64,000 bases of DNA, taken from NCBI RefSeq assembly GCF_017357245.1, contig NZ_CP071612.1, positions 127,001 to 191,000 of the forward strand, read 5' to 3'. The translations under genes were made by a program, and so were the position numbers. Origin of the DNA: Rhizobium bangladeshense (GTDB lineage Bacteria > Pseudomonadota > Alphaproteobacteria > Rhizobiales > Rhizobiaceae). Under the pieces are notes generated by a model, which saw only the letters and a program-made list of their open reading frames with translations, was not told where the DNA came from and searched no databases. Of the stretch, positions 52,819 to 62,504 are shown one piece after another. Position 1 is the first letter of the stretch; each line of letters starts with the position of its first letter.

Positions 52819-53294
52819 CAGTCGTCACCCCGCACCATAGTGAAAAAGTCGACGCGGGTTGCCGCCGTCTCATCCGCCTTACGGCGTTCGGCAGCGGCTA
52901 TCCGTTCCTCGATCGGCAGAAGCAGGGCCTGTTCCACAAATTCCCTGGTCGCCTCCTGCTGCCAGAGCGCGTCGAACATCGCCGCAAGACGGGCCTTTTC
53001 CCGGTCGGTGCCGAGCGCCTGCGCATGCCCGACCGATCCGGAGTCGAGCCGGACCGAAGCACGCGTCACCGTCACTTCCCCAAGATTGAAGGCGGCTCCG
53101 CCGCCACCGATGCGCCCGCGCACCATCACCAGGCCGGTTTCGGGTCCGCGCACCGGCTGCACCTGAGGCTTTTCCGGCAACGCATCCCAGACCGCCGAGA
53201 GCTCGCTTCGTTTTGCGCGCGCCAGCAGATCGGCGGCGCGTTTGCGCGCCGACACCCTCTGTGACGCAGCGTCCCTATTCTCCGCTGATATCAT
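52818..53294 (-). CDS. phnG: C-P lyase core subunit PhnG
   Basis: PhnG is a small subunit of the C-P lyase core, needed with PhnH, PhnI and PhnL for ribose transfer. The 158-aa protein has VRGPETGLVMVRGRIGGGG, AFNLGEVTVTRASVRLDSG and VGHAQALGTDREKARLAAMF. ATG at 53294 has GGGAAG six bases upstream; the ATG at 53300 would be too close to that site. It is the first gene of the operon; a Pho box and a palindrome lie between it and phnF. Confidence 0.94.
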   Translation of the reverse strand: MISAENRDAASQRVSARKRAADLLARAKRSELSAVWDALPEKPQVQPVRGPETGLVMVRGRIGGGGAAFNLGEVTVTRASVRLDSGSVGHAQALGTDREKARLAAMFDALWQQEATREFVEQALLLPIEERIAAAERRKADETAATRVDFFTMVRGDD

Positions 53295-53318
53295 CGCCAT
53301 CTTCCCGGAAATATCTAT

Positions 53319-53338
53319 TGATATAGACAACTATACAA
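53319..53338. promoter_or_regulatory. Palindromic operator candidate for PhnF (HutC-type GntR)
   Basis: TATAG-ACAA-CTATA is a perfect 5-base inverted repeat within an ATATAGACAACTATAC sequence. It contains TATAGAC, as in binding sites of HutC-subfamily regulators. It lies 25 bases upstream of the phnG ATG, where a repressor would block the promoter or leader. Confidence 0.55.
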
Positions 53339-53364
53339 GATATTTCTAGGCTTAGATCGAAGTC

Positions 53365-53382
53365 GTGACAAGGGTGTGACAT
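53365..53382 (-). promoter_or_regulatory. Pho box upstream of phnG
   Basis: On the minus strand, ATGTCAC-ACCC-TTGTCAC gives two 7-base direct repeats with a 4-base spacer, close to the PhoB consensus CTGTCAT-N4-CTGTCAT. It is in the correct orientation for phnG, whose ATG is 70 bases downstream. It predicts induction by phosphate limitation. Confidence 0.7.
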
Positions 53383-53470
53383 CTCAGGCGTAACGCATCT
53401 TTTCGCTGCGCAGGCGACTCTGTAACGCTTTGATCCAAGCAGTGGGAATGAAGTGGCAGGGCAGGGTGGA

Positions 53471-54208
53471 ATGGCGGGATTGAAGCAGGTGCAAAGGCAA
53501 ACGGGTGTGGCGCTTTGGCGTCAGATTGCCGACCGGATACGGGAGGCGATCAGCGCCGGCGCCTATGACGAAACTGGAATGGTGCCGCCAGAAACCGGGC
53601 TGGCGCTGCAGTTCGGCGTCAACCGGCATACGGTGCGCAGCGCTCTGGCGGCGCTGGCGCAAGAGGGGATCGTGCGTGCGGTGCAAGGTCGCGGCACGCT
53701 GATCGAGCGCAAGGAGCGCTTCAACTTCCCGATCACGCGGCGCACCCGCTTTACCGCCGGTATCGGCGATCAGGCGCGCGAGATGCGAGGACTTCTGCTC
53801 GAGGAGGCAAAGGAGGAGGCGAGCGCCGAGGTCGCTCGCTGGCTTGGCCTGAAGCCGGGAGCAGAGGTGATCCGGCTTGAAACGCTGCGCGAGGCCGACA
53901 AGCGGCCGGTTTCAAGGGCGACGAGCTGGTTTCCCGCCGAACGTTTCGCCGGGATCGGCGAGGCCTACCGAAATCACGAATCGATCACCAAGGCTTTCGC
54001 CGAACTCGGGCTGGTGGACTACGTCCGGGCGACAACCGAGGTAACGGCGGCGCATGCTGCTACTGCCGATCTGGCTGACCTAGAGCTCACCCCTGGCGCG
54101 ATCCTTCTGATCGCCAAGGCGATGAACACCGATCTTGATGGCGTGCCGGTGCAATATTCCATTAGCCGGTTTGCGGCTGATCGGGTGCAGTTCACCATCG
54201 AGAATTGA
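53471..54208 (+). CDS. phnF: Phosphonate operon regulator PhnF (GntR/HutC family, UTRA domain)
   Basis: A 245-aa regulator: GntR-type winged HTH (about 10-75, LWRQIADRIREAISAGAYDE, PETGLALQFGVNRHTVRSAL) and a UTRA ligand domain (about 95-240, with ETLREADKRPVSRATSWFP and GAILLIAKAMNTDLDGVPVQ). It is divergent from phnG and so probably controls the phn operon through the palindrome at 53319, and perhaps itself. ATG at 53471 has AGGGTGGA upstream; a GTG at 53453 is an alternative. Confidence 0.9.
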   Translation: MAGLKQVQRQTGVALWRQIADRIREAISAGAYDETGMVPPETGLALQFGVNRHTVRSALAALAQEGIVRAVQGRGTLIERKERFNFPITRRTRFTAGIGDQAREMRGLLLEEAKEEASAEVARWLGLKPGAEVIRLETLREADKRPVSRATSWFPAERFAGIGEAYRNHESITKAFAELGLVDYVRATTEVTAAHAATADLADLELTPGAILLIAKAMNTDLDGVPVQYSISRFAADRVQFTIEN

Positions 54209-54251
54209 GGCTTGGCGTGCCGACCGGCTCCGGTGGCACGCCTACTTGAAT

Positions 54252-54887
54252 TCAATGCGCGCCGGACATATCGCCCAGCACTTCCTTGGAAGCGACGGTG
54301 GAATCCGCATTCAGCTTGTAGACCATGGGAACGCCGGTCGCGAGGTTGAGGGCAAGCACGCCTTCTTTGCTGAGCTTGTCGAGCACCATGACGAGCGAAC
54401 GCAGCGAATTGCCATGCGCGGCAACCAGCACCTTCTCGCCGCGCAGCACGCGCGGCAGGATTTCCGTGAGGTAGTAAGGCCAGACGCGCGCGCCGGTGTC
54501 GCGCAGGCTCTCGCCGCCGGGCGGCGGCACGTCGTAGGAACGGCGCCAGATATGCACCTGTTCCTCGCCCCATTTGGCGCGCGCATCATCCTTGTTGAGG
54601 CCGGAGAGGTCGCCGTAGTCACGCTCGTTCAACGCCTGGTCGCGGATCGTCTCGAGGTCAGGTTGACCGACCTTGTCGAGAATGAGCTTCAGCGTGTGCT
54701 GCGCGCGAACCAGAGCCGAGGTAAAGGCGATGTCGAATTTGATCCCGTATTCGGCAAGTGCGGCGCCGCCCGCATTGGCTTCCTGGATGCCGAGCTCGGT
54801 CAGATCGGGATCCTTCCAGCCGGTGAAGAGATTCTTCAAGTTCCAGTCGCTCTGGCCGTGACGAACGAGGACGAGGGTACCGCTCAT
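54252..54887 (-). CDS. gpmA: 2,3-bisphosphoglycerate-dependent phosphoglycerate mutase
   Basis: The enzyme interconverts 3- and 2-phosphoglycerate in glycolysis and gluconeogenesis. The 211-aa protein is shorter than E. coli GpmA (about 250 aa), the usual form in rhizobia. The phosphohistidine motif is [20 protein letters not shown] near the N-terminus, and the second catalytic histidine is in [40 protein letters not shown] is the substrate loop. It lies 21 bases after dapB on the same strand. Confidence 0.95.
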   Translation of the reverse strand: MSGTLVLVRHGQSDWNLKNLFTGWKDPDLTELGIQEANAGGAALAEYGIKFDIAFTSALVRAQHTLKLILDKVGQPDLETIRDQALNERDYGDLSGLNKDDARAKWGEEQVHIWRRSYDVPPPGGESLRDTGARVWPYYLTEILPRVLRGEKVLVAAHGNSLRSLVMVLDKLSKEGVLALNLATGVPMVYKLNADSTVASKEVLGDMSGAH

Positions 54888-54908
54888 GAATATGCCTCCG
54901 TAATATCC

Positions 54909-55733
54909 TTATTGGGAAGAAAGCCCGAGCACGTCGAGCATGGAATAGAGCCCCGGCTTCTTGTCGCGCGCCCAGAGCGCCGCCTTGATGGCACCGCGTG
55001 CGAAGATCGAACGGTCGGCCGCACTGTGCGACAGGCTGACGATTTCGCCTTCGCCGGCGAAAAGCACGGAATGCTCGCCGATGACGGAGCCGCCGCGCAG
55101 CGTCGCAAAACCGATCGTACCCGCCTCCCGGGCGCCGGTATGTCCATCGCGCACCCTGACCGATTTCGAGGCGAGATCGACATTGCGGCCCCTGGCCGCC
55201 GCTTCGCCGAAAAGAAGTGCAGTGCCGGAAGGGGCGTCGACTTTGTGCTTGTGATGCATTTCCAGGATCTCGATGTCCCAATCAACAGGATCGAGCGCCC
55301 GCGCCGCCTGTTCGACCAGGACGCTGAGCAGATTGACGCCAAGGCTCATATTGCCCGACTTGACGATGCGGGCATGGCGTGCCGCGGCGGCGATCTTCGC
55401 GTTGTCCTCGGTCGAGCAGCCCGTCGTGCCGACGACATGAACGATACGGGCCTGCGCGGCGAGGCCGGCGAATTCCACGCTTGCGGCAGGCGAGGTGAAG
55501 TCGAGCACGCCTTCGGCATGGAGAAATGCCTGGAGCGGGTCGTCGCCGATCATGACTCCGGTCGGGCCGAGGCCCGCCATCTCGCCAGCATCCTTGCCGA
55601 CGAAGGGCGAGCCGACACGCTCGACGGCAGCGTGCAATGTCACGCCGTCGATCGAATGGACGAGCCGGATCAGCGTCTGTCCCATGCGTCCCGCCGCGCC
55701 AACCACCACTAGTTTCATCGCAGCATCGCTCAT
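54909..55733 (-). CDS. dapB: 4-hydroxy-tetrahydrodipicolinate reductase
   Basis: DapB reduces the product of DapA in lysine and meso-diaminopimelate synthesis. The 274-aa protein has the dinucleotide motif [60 protein letters not shown], and the active-site [20 protein letters not shown] with its histidines and lysine. ATG at 55733 is used; an ATG at 55718 ([10 protein letters not shown]) also fits. dapB and gpmA form one unit. Confidence 0.96.
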   Translation of the reverse strand: MSDAAMKLVVVGAAGRMGQTLIRLVHSIDGVTLHAAVERVGSPFVGKDAGEMAGLGPTGVMIGDDPLQAFLHAEGVLDFTSPAASVEFAGLAAQARIVHVVGTTGCSTEDNAKIAAAARHARIVKSGNMSLGVNLLSVLVEQAARALDPVDWDIEILEMHHKHKVDAPSGTALLFGEAAARGRNVDLASKSVRVRDGHTGAREAGTIGFATLRGGSVIGEHSVLFAGEGEIVSLSHSAADRSIFARGAIKAALWARDKKPGLYSMLDVLGLSSQ

Positions 55734-55748
55734 GTCCGTCTCACCAAG

Positions 55749-57536
55749 TTAGTTTGAATCGGAGGCCGAAGGCCTCTGCAGGTTGTTGAGGCGAGCGTAA
55801 AGACCGTCACTGACCTTCGCAAGCGCCTCGTGATTGCCTTCCTCGACGACCCGGCCCTGCTGCATGACGACGATCTTGTCGGCGCGCACCACGGTCGACA
55901 GCCGGTGGGCAATGACGACGACGGTGCGCCCCGTCATCGCCTCGTCGAGCGCCTTCTGCACGGCGGCCTCGGATTCGGTGTCGAGGGCCGACGTCGCTTC
56001 GTCGAGGAGCAGGATCGGCGCCTTGCGCACCAGTGCGCGCGCGATGGAAAGCCGCTGACGCTGGCCGCCCGAAAGCGTCACGCCGTTTTCACCGACCGGC
56101 GTATCGTAACCCTGTGGCTGGGCCGAGATGAAATCATGCGCATAGGCGAGCCGAGCCGCCTCTTCCACCTCGGCATCGGTCGCTTCCGGCCGGCCGTAGC
56201 GGATGTTGTCGCGGATCGTACCCTCGAACAGGTAGGGCTGCTGCGAGACATAGGCGAGCTGCTGGCGCAGCGACTTCTTGGTGATGTGGGCGATATCCTG
56301 TCCGTCGATCAGGATCTCGCCTTCACGCGGATCGTAGAAGCGCGGAATGAGGCTGATGACGGTGGATTTGCCAGCGCCCGAGGGGCCGACGAGCGCCGTG
56401 GTCGCTCCGCCCTCGGCGACGAAGCTGACGTTGTTCAGCACGCTTTCATTGCCGTAGGCGAAGGAAACATTGCGGAATTCGATGCGCGCCTGCGTCACCG
56501 TCAGCGGCCGGGCATCCGGGAGGTCGCGCTGGCGCGGCTCCATGTCGAGCAGTTCGTAGATCATCCGCGCATTGACGACGGCGCGTTCCATCTGCACCTG
56601 CAGGCGGGCAAGGCGGCGGGCCGGGTCATAGGCAAGCAGCAGCGCCGTCACGAAGGAGAAGAAGGCGCCCGGGGCCACATTGTAATAGATCGAGCGATAG
56701 GCGGCATAGGCAAGCACGCTGGCGACGGCAAAGCCCGCAAAGCTCTCCGTCAGCGGCGAAGTGCGTTCGGAAAGCCGGGCAATCCGGTTCGCCCGGTTCT
56801 CGGCGGCCGTGATGAGCTTGTTGACCTTGTTCTCCAGCTCCTCTTCCATCGTGAAGGCTTTGACGATGGCAATACCCTGGATCGTCTCCTGCATCGCCCC
56901 CAGCACGTGGCTGTTCAGATGCACGGCCTCGCGGGTTGCCGAGCGAAGCCGCTTGGAAACATAACGCAGCGCATAGAGCAGCGGCGGCGCCATGATGAAC
57001 ACGGCCAGGCTGAGCAGCGGGTCCTGAAGGACCATCACGCCGATCAGCGAAACGAAGGTCAGGAGGTCGCGCACCGTCGAGGTGATCGTCAGATTGAGCA
57101 CGTCGCGGATGCCGCTGACGTTCTGGCTCACCTGCGCGGCGATATGGGCCGACCGTGCCTCACTGAAAAAGCCGACAGAAAGCGTCATCAGATGCGCATA
57201 GAGGCGGCGCTGATATCGGGCGACGATATTGTTGCCGACCTTGGAAAGCGCCACGGCCTGGCCGTAGCTGGCAAAACCGCGCAACACGAAGGCAACGAAG
57301 ATCGAAAGACAGATGATCCAGACGACGTCGGCGCGGCGGTTGGCGAAGGCCTCGTCGATGATCGCCCGCATGATCCATGCAGTGAACGCCGTCGAAAGCG
57401 CCACGACCACGAGGCAGGCGATCGCAAAGACATAACCCCAGAGATGGTCGCGGCCGTTTTCAGCGATGATGCGCTTCAGGATGCCGGTCACGGTATCGCT
57501 GTTGACGCTCTGCTTTCTGCTTTCCGCGGCTTCCAA
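55749..57536 (-). CDS. ABC transporter, fused permease and ATPase (MsbA-type exporter)
   Basis: A 595-aa half-transporter that should act as a homodimer. Six membrane helices lie in the first 320 residues (YVFAIACLVVVALSTAFTAW, IICLSIFVAFVLRGFASYGQ and others). The ATPase domain has Walker A LVGPSGAGKSTVISLIPRFY, Q-loop YVSQQPYLFEGTIRDNIRYG, signature GVTLSGGQRQRLSIARALV and Walker B PILLLDEATSALDTESEAAV. It is close to lipid A flippase MsbA and to other lipid or drug exporters. TTG at 57536 is chosen because AGGAAAG lies upstream; ATG at 57581 has no site. Confidence 0.9.
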   Translation of the reverse strand: MEAAESRKQSVNSDTVTGILKRIIAENGRDHLWGYVFAIACLVVVALSTAFTAWIMRAIIDEAFANRRADVVWIICLSIFVAFVLRGFASYGQAVALSKVGNNIVARYQRRLYAHLMTLSVGFFSEARSAHIAAQVSQNVSGIRDVLNLTITSTVRDLLTFVSLIGVMVLQDPLLSLAVFIMAPPLLYALRYVSKRLRSATREAVHLNSHVLGAMQETIQGIAIVKAFTMEEELENKVNKLITAAENRANRIARLSERTSPLTESFAGFAVASVLAYAAYRSIYYNVAPGAFFSFVTALLLAYDPARRLARLQVQMERAVVNARMIYELLDMEPRQRDLPDARPLTVTQARIEFRNVSFAYGNESVLNNVSFVAEGGATTALVGPSGAGKSTVISLIPRFYDPREGEILIDGQDIAHITKKSLRQQLAYVSQQPYLFEGTIRDNIRYGRPEATDAEVEEAARLAYAHDFISAQPQGYDTPVGENGVTLSGGQRQRLSIARALVRKAPILLLDEATSALDTESEAAVQKALDEAMTGRTVVVIAHRLSTVVRADKIVVMQQGRVVEEGNHEALAKVSDGLYARLNNLQRPSASDSN

Positions 57537-57681
57537 AAATGAGCTTTCCTGTCCTGTGCCGGCGCGCCATGGATGCGGCACGCGCTTTTGCCGGCTCTAT
57601 AAAGAGTTAGGATTGGTTTGGCTAGAGCGCCGCGCGTCCGACTGGGCGGGCCAGCACGCTCTGCCTGCCTTGGGCGCGGGG

Positions 57682-58707
57682 TCAACGCCGCCAGCGGCGG
57701 CCTTCCGTCGATACGCCGAAATTCGCCGGCATTCGGGCATAGGCGGAAAGCCCGGCAAGGGCTGCCAGCGGATGCGTCACCACATAGGTGGGAATGGTGC
57801 GAAGCAGCGCTGTATGCGGCGCCTTGTCTTCGAAGGCGATGCGGAATTCCGGCTTCTTCAGCGCCGGGAGGATCTTTTGTGAGATGCCGCCGGAGAGATA
57901 GACGCCGCCGCGCGCCATGAACACCATCGCCATGTCGCCCGCCACGCGGCCGAGATAGGTGGCAAACAGCGAGACGGTCTCAACGGCCGCCTTGTCGCTG
58001 TCGGCAAGCGCATGCGAGGTGATGTCGGCGGGATCCTTCATCGTCGGCTGGATGCCGTCGACGACGCAGATGGCGTTATAGAGATTGACGAGGCCGCGCC
58101 CGCAGAGGATCTGTTCGGCCGAAACGCGGCCTTCGATCGTCTCGATATGCGGAAAGATTTCATAATCGCGTTTGCTGCGCGGCCCGAGATCGACATGACC
58201 GCCTTCGCCGGGAACCGGGATCCAGCTCTGCTGGGCATGCACGAGCCCGCCGACGCCGAGGCCGGTGCCGGGTCCGAGAACGACGCGCGAGGCGATCATG
58301 TCGCCGGTGGCATTGCCGATGCGCTCACGGTTCTCATCGGATAGGGCGGCGATTGCCAGCGCCTGCGCCTCGAAATCGTTGACGACGAGCACATCCTCTA
58401 TGCCGAGGCCGCCGATCATCGTCTTAGGCCGGACTACCCAATCGCAATTTGTCAGAGGAATCTCGTCGTCGTTGATCGGACCGGCGACGGCGAGGATGGC
58501 CGAACGCGGCTGCACCGCCGTCTTGTCGAGCACGCCCCTCTGGATCGCTTCGTCGATCGTGGAAAAATCCGCCGTGCGCACATTTGGAAACTGCTTCGGC
58601 TCGGCATAGGCGTCGGTCAGGATGGAGAAGCGGGCATTAGTGCCGCCGATATCGCCGATCAGGATCGGGAAAGGCAGCGGAGCGGTGCTGTGGTTCGGTT
58701 TTGGCAT
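57682..58707 (-). CDS. glk: Glucokinase (Glk family)
   Basis: The enzyme phosphorylates glucose with ATP. The 341-aa protein belongs to the E. coli Glk family: the phosphate-1 motif [40 protein letters not shown], the catalytic region [20 protein letters not shown] and the phosphate-2 motif [40 protein letters not shown] and [20 protein letters not shown] are typical. mgsA lies 17 bases upstream on the same strand, so both are likely expressed together. Confidence 0.95.
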   Translation of the reverse strand: MPKPNHSTAPLPFPILIGDIGGTNARFSILTDAYAEPKQFPNVRTADFSTIDEAIQRGVLDKTAVQPRSAILAVAGPINDDEIPLTNCDWVVRPKTMIGGLGIEDVLVVNDFEAQALAIAALSDENRERIGNATGDMIASRVVLGPGTGLGVGGLVHAQQSWIPVPGEGGHVDLGPRSKRDYEIFPHIETIEGRVSAEQILCGRGLVNLYNAICVVDGIQPTMKDPADITSHALADSDKAAVETVSLFATYLGRVAGDMAMVFMARGGVYLSGGISQKILPALKKPEFRIAFEDKAPHTALLRTIPTYVVTHPLAALAGLSAYARMPANFGVSTEGRRWRR

Positions 58708-58724
58708 GGCCGGTTCCGTGCTGA

Positions 58725-59105
58725 TCAGGCTTCGAGTGTGGGAAGGAGCTTTATAGCGGTCGCGTGGTTGAGCGCCATCGGAATGTCGTAGACGATCGCC
58801 AACCGCATCAGTGCCTTCACGTCGACATCATGCGGCATCGGGGTCAGCGGGTCGACGAAGAAGATCAGGGCGTCGACCTCACCGGTCGAAATCAGCGCGC
58901 CGATCTGCTGATCGCCACCGAGCGGACCGCTTTTGAGCCTGGTGACGTCGAGATCGGGAGCGGCGTCAAGCACCCGGCCGCCGGTCGTGCCCGTCGCGAC
59001 GATCTTCCAGCGCGAGAGAAGGTCCTGATTGGCGCGGGCGAATGCCGCCATGTCGTCCTTCTTCTGGTCATGCGCGATCAGCGCAAGGCATTTGCTGCCG
59101 GCCAT
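58725..59105 (-). CDS. mgsA: Methylglyoxal synthase
   Basis: MgsA turns dihydroxyacetone phosphate into methylglyoxal and phosphate, a bypass that relieves sugar-phosphate stress. The 126-aa protein has [20 protein letters not shown], the phosphate-binding [35 protein letters not shown] with the catalytic aspartate region, and [20 protein letters not shown]. It is directly upstream of glk, which suggests linked control of glucose phosphorylation and overflow. Confidence 0.95.
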   Translation of the reverse strand: MAGSKCLALIAHDQKKDDMAAFARANQDLLSRWKIVATGTTGGRVLDAAPDLDVTRLKSGPLGGDQQIGALISTGEVDALIFFVDPLTPMPHDVDVKALMRLAIVYDIPMALNHATAIKLLPTLEA

Positions 59106-59191
59106 GAAGTGAATCTCCGCCCCAACAATTCAATCGATTTGATCGCTTTATACCAAGAATTTGCGATTTGAAAGACAGAGCGTCGGCCACT

Positions 59192-60268
59192 TCATTGGAG
59201 CGCCGGCTTGTCGTTCGGGACCGGGCCGACATCCGGCAATGCGTCATCGCTATCGTCAGCCGACGCGGCCGCCGGAGCGGCGGCGAACGCGCTTGCGGCG
59301 GAGGGCCCGCCATAGGTGGCGGCTTGCATCGAAGCGACGGAAGCGGCATCGAGAACCGCGGCGCAGGCCTTCGGCAGATCGGAGACCATCATCTCACGCG
59401 GCGGCTTCGGCGGCTTGGCGCCGGGCTTGGGTGGTTTCGGCGGCGCCCAGGGCGCCGGCGTGAACCAATAGGCGAGCGACTTGTCGCAGCCGTCTCCGGC
59501 GGGGACCGGGGCTTGCGGCGTGCATCCGGCAGCGCCGGGCGGGCATTTGATGCGGATGTGGAAATGCGAGTCATGGCCGTATATCGGCCGGAGCTTGCCA
59601 AGGTTGGTGCGGTCGCCCGTCCAGGTGTCACACATCTTCTTCTTGATCGCCGGATTGACGAAGATGCGCTCCACTTCGGGATAGCTTGCCGCCAGCATCA
59701 AAAGCCGCGCGCGCGATTGGCTCCATACCTTGGGGTTGACGGTGAGGAATTTGTCCTTCTGCAGCATGCTGGTGAATGGCAGGTCCTCGCGCTCCTGGGG
59801 CGTCATGCGGCGCGCCGGCATCGGGGTGAACCAGATATCGGCATCGAGGCCGATCTGGTGCGAGGAATGGCCGTTGAGCATCGGCCCGCCGCGCGGCTGC
59901 GCGATATCGCCGACGAGAATGCCAGGCCAGCCGGCATATTTGACCGCGTCCTGCGAAAACCGTTCCAAGAGCGCGATCATCGCCGGGTTGCCCCAGCGGC
60001 GGTTGCGTGAAAGCCGCATCGCCTGCCAGGTCGGCCCGTCGGTCGGCAGCGCCACCGCGCCGGTCATGCAGCCCTTTGCATAGAAGCCGATCGGCAGCGC
60101 CGGCCCCTGCGTCGGCAGGCTGGCGCCTGCAAATAGAGCCTTGGCGCTGCCTGGGCTTGGCGTCTTCTGCTGTGCGCCGACGTCGCCGGCGGCGAGGCCT
60201 GCGCCGATCGCGCCGGCAAGCGTTAGTCTGCCGAATGTTCTGAAAGCCTGGGCGAAGCCGAGAGCCAT
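59192..60268 (-). CDS. mepA: Penicillin-insensitive murein endopeptidase MepA
   Basis: A periplasmic LAS-type metallopeptidase that cuts D-alanyl-meso-diaminopimelyl cross-links in peptidoglycan. The 358-aa protein has a signal peptide (about 1-28, FRTFGRLTLAGAIGAGLAAG), the zinc motif HSSHQIGLDADIWFTP, and the second metal-binding motif YGHDSHFHIRIKCPPGAAGC. The C-terminal tail (from about 275) is proline/alanine-rich and probably disordered. It stands alone between mgsA and the divergent yej genes. Confidence 0.94.
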   Translation of the reverse strand: MALGFAQAFRTFGRLTLAGAIGAGLAAGDVGAQQKTPSPGSAKALFAGASLPTQGPALPIGFYAKGCMTGAVALPTDGPTWQAMRLSRNRRWGNPAMIALLERFSQDAVKYAGWPGILVGDIAQPRGGPMLNGHSSHQIGLDADIWFTPMPARRMTPQEREDLPFTSMLQKDKFLTVNPKVWSQSRARLLMLAASYPEVERIFVNPAIKKKMCDTWTGDRTNLGKLRPIYGHDSHFHIRIKCPPGAAGCTPQAPVPAGDGCDKSLAYWFTPAPWAPPKPPKPGAKPPKPPREMMVSDLPKACAAVLDAASVASMQAATYGGPSAASAFAAAPAAASADDSDDALPDVGPVPNDKPALQ

Positions 60269-60521
60269 GCTGTTCCCTTAAGTCGATGCCGAAGTGATTT
60301 GCGTTCGAATCTATCGTGAAAAGCGATTTTGGTGAATCGATGATTTGACGGACGGGCGCGGGAGGAGCCGGTGGCGGATCGCCGCAGCGCCGCCGAAGCT
60401 GCCCTTTGTCAGGTACGGGCCGGTTCAAAAATTCGCGAGCCCGGCAAAAACCAAACTCTTTCCTGTTTTTCGCCCCTATTTCTCGTATTGTCGAATCCAT
60501 CAATATTCAGGGGAAGTGGGA
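60269..60521. other. Divergent spacer between mepA and yejA
   Basis: The 253-base spacer must hold promoters for both genes. Nothing beyond the ribosome binding site GGGAAG before yejA is clear. No ORF in it has coding features. Confidence 0.4.
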
Positions 60522-62354
60522 ATGGCGGCTTTTTGGTCGAAAATCGGTCTGTTTCTGTCACTTGCGGGTGCTTTGACGCCTTTCGCGGCAATAGGTGAAG
60601 AGCAGCCGTTTCAGATCGGGAGCTCGGTCATCAGCGAGATGAAATATAAGCCTGGCTTTGCTCATTTCGATTACGTCAATCCCAACGCCCCCAAGGGCGG
60701 AGATTTGCGCCTTTCCGCTAGTGGGGCCTTCGACACCTTCAATCCGGTGCTTGCCAAGGGCCAGACGGCAGTTGGCTTGGCGCTCGTTTACGACACGCTG
60801 ATGAAACCGGCCGATGACGAGCTGCTTGTCTCATACGGACTGCTTGCCGAAGGACTGTCTTTCCCCGCCGATGTCTCGAGTGCGACCTTTCGCCTGCGCG
60901 CGGAGGCAAAGTGGGCCGACGGGCAACCGGTCACGCCCGAGGATGTCATCTTCAGCCTGGATAAGACCAAGGAGCTCAATCCCGTCACCGCGAACTATTA
61001 TCGGCACGTGGTAAAGGCCGAAAAAACCGGCGATCGTGACATCACCTTCACTTTCGACGAGAAGAACAACCGCGAGCTTCCGAATATTCTCGGCCAGTTG
61101 GTTGTCGTGCCGAAACATTGGTGGGAGGGCCAGGGACCGGACGGCAAGCCCCGCGATATTTCAAAGACGACGCTCGAGCCCGTAATGGGGTCCGGACCTT
61201 ATAAGATTGCGTCCTTCTCGCCCGGAGCGACAATCCGTTATGAACTGCGTGACGACTATTGGGGCAAGGATCTCAATGTGAATGTCGGCCAGAACAATTT
61301 CCGCAACGTCATCTACACCTATTTCGGTGATCGGGACGTCGAGTTTGAAGCCTTTCGCGCCGGCAACAGCGACTTTTGGCAGGAAACCACAGCTGCCCGC
61401 TGGGCGACGGGATATGATTTCCCTGCAGTGAAAGAAGGACGCGTCAAGAAGGAAGAGGTTGCAAACCCGCTGCGCTCCACCGGAATCATGCAGGCTCTCG
61501 TGCCCAATATGCGGCGTGATCTGTTTAAGGACGAGCGAGTCCGCGAAGCGCTGAACTACGGTTTCGATTTCGAGGAGCTGAACCGCACGGTTGCGTTCAA
61601 CAGCTACAAGCGCATCGACAGCTATTTTTGGAACACCGAGCTTGCCTCTTCGGGGCTGCCACAGGGGCGTGAACTGGAAATACTGGAGGGCATGAAGGAC
61701 AGGGTTCCGCCCGAGGTCTTCATGACACCGTACACCAATCCCGTCGGCGGTGACCCGCAGAAAAGCCGCGACAACCTTCGCAAGGCGATTGCACTGCTGA
61801 AAGAGGCTGGCTGGGAGATCAAGAGCAATCGCATGGTCAGTACCAAGACCGGCCAGCCGATGAGCTTTGAGATACTGTTGTCGAGCCCCATGTTGGAGCG
61901 CTGGGCGGTGCCTTATGCCAACAATCTCAAGAAAATCGGCATAGATGCGCGCGTGCGGACAGTTGATGCATCGCAAGCTGTCAACCGCGAACGCAGCTTC
62001 GACTACGATATGATCTGGAATGTCTGGGCGCAGTCGATGAACCCCGGCAACGAGCAGGCCGACTATTGGGGATCCGGCTCGGTGAACCAGCAAGGCTCCC
62101 AGAATTATGCCGGCATCGCCAATCCGGCAATCGACGAACTCATCCGCATGATCATCTTCGCGCCGAACCGCGATGAACAGGTCGCGGCGATCAAGGCGAT
62201 GGACAGGGTCCTGCTTGCAAACCACTACGTCATCCCGCTGTTCTACCGCGGTACCCAGAACATCGTCTATTGGAACACGATCACTCATCCCGCCGAATAC
62301 CCGGCCTATAGCCTCGGCTTCCCCGATGTCTGGTGGTCGGCTTCGGCAAAATGA
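60522..62354 (+). CDS. yejA: YejA-type periplasmic binding protein of a peptide ABC importer
   Basis: A 610-aa exported SBP_bac_5 protein, binding oligopeptides or microcin C-like peptides. The signal peptide is within SKIGLFLSLAGALTPFAAIG. The mature protein begins with the YejA-typical FAHFDYVNPNAPKGGDLRLS. AKWADGQPVTPEDVIFSLDK is the family motif, and NPVGGDPQKSRDNLRKAIAL, YDMIWNVWAQSMNPGNEQAD are also conserved. ATG at 60522 has GGGAAG upstream and starts the signal peptide. yejB and yejE follow. Confidence 0.93.
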   Translation: MAAFWSKIGLFLSLAGALTPFAAIGEEQPFQIGSSVISEMKYKPGFAHFDYVNPNAPKGGDLRLSASGAFDTFNPVLAKGQTAVGLALVYDTLMKPADDELLVSYGLLAEGLSFPADVSSATFRLRAEAKWADGQPVTPEDVIFSLDKTKELNPVTANYYRHVVKAEKTGDRDITFTFDEKNNRELPNILGQLVVVPKHWWEGQGPDGKPRDISKTTLEPVMGSGPYKIASFSPGATIRYELRDDYWGKDLNVNVGQNNFRNVIYTYFGDRDVEFEAFRAGNSDFWQETTAARWATGYDFPAVKEGRVKKEEVANPLRSTGIMQALVPNMRRDLFKDERVREALNYGFDFEELNRTVAFNSYKRIDSYFWNTELASSGLPQGRELEILEGMKDRVPPEVFMTPYTNPVGGDPQKSRDNLRKAIALLKEAGWEIKSNRMVSTKTGQPMSFEILLSSPMLERWAVPYANNLKKIGIDARVRTVDASQAVNRERSFDYDMIWNVWAQSMNPGNEQADYWGSGSVNQQGSQNYAGIANPAIDELIRMIIFAPNRDEQVAAIKAMDRVLLANHYVIPLFYRGTQNIVYWNTITHPAEYPAYSLGFPDVWWSASAK

Positions 62355-62504
62355 GCGGGCTTGCAATGCTGGGGCTCTGGGCTCCAAATGGCACGAGCGA
62401 ATCACGACAAGCCGGCAGGGCCGGCAAGGGAAGGCTGGCGGATTGAGCGGCATTAGACTGGACGGCAGGCAGACAAGAAGAAGATTTCCGGAGGCTGAAG
62501 GCTG

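Noticed and set aside
55830..57542. 570-codon plus-strand frame opposite the MsbA-type exporter
   Set aside because: Antisense shadow; the ABC motifs on the minus strand are unambiguous.
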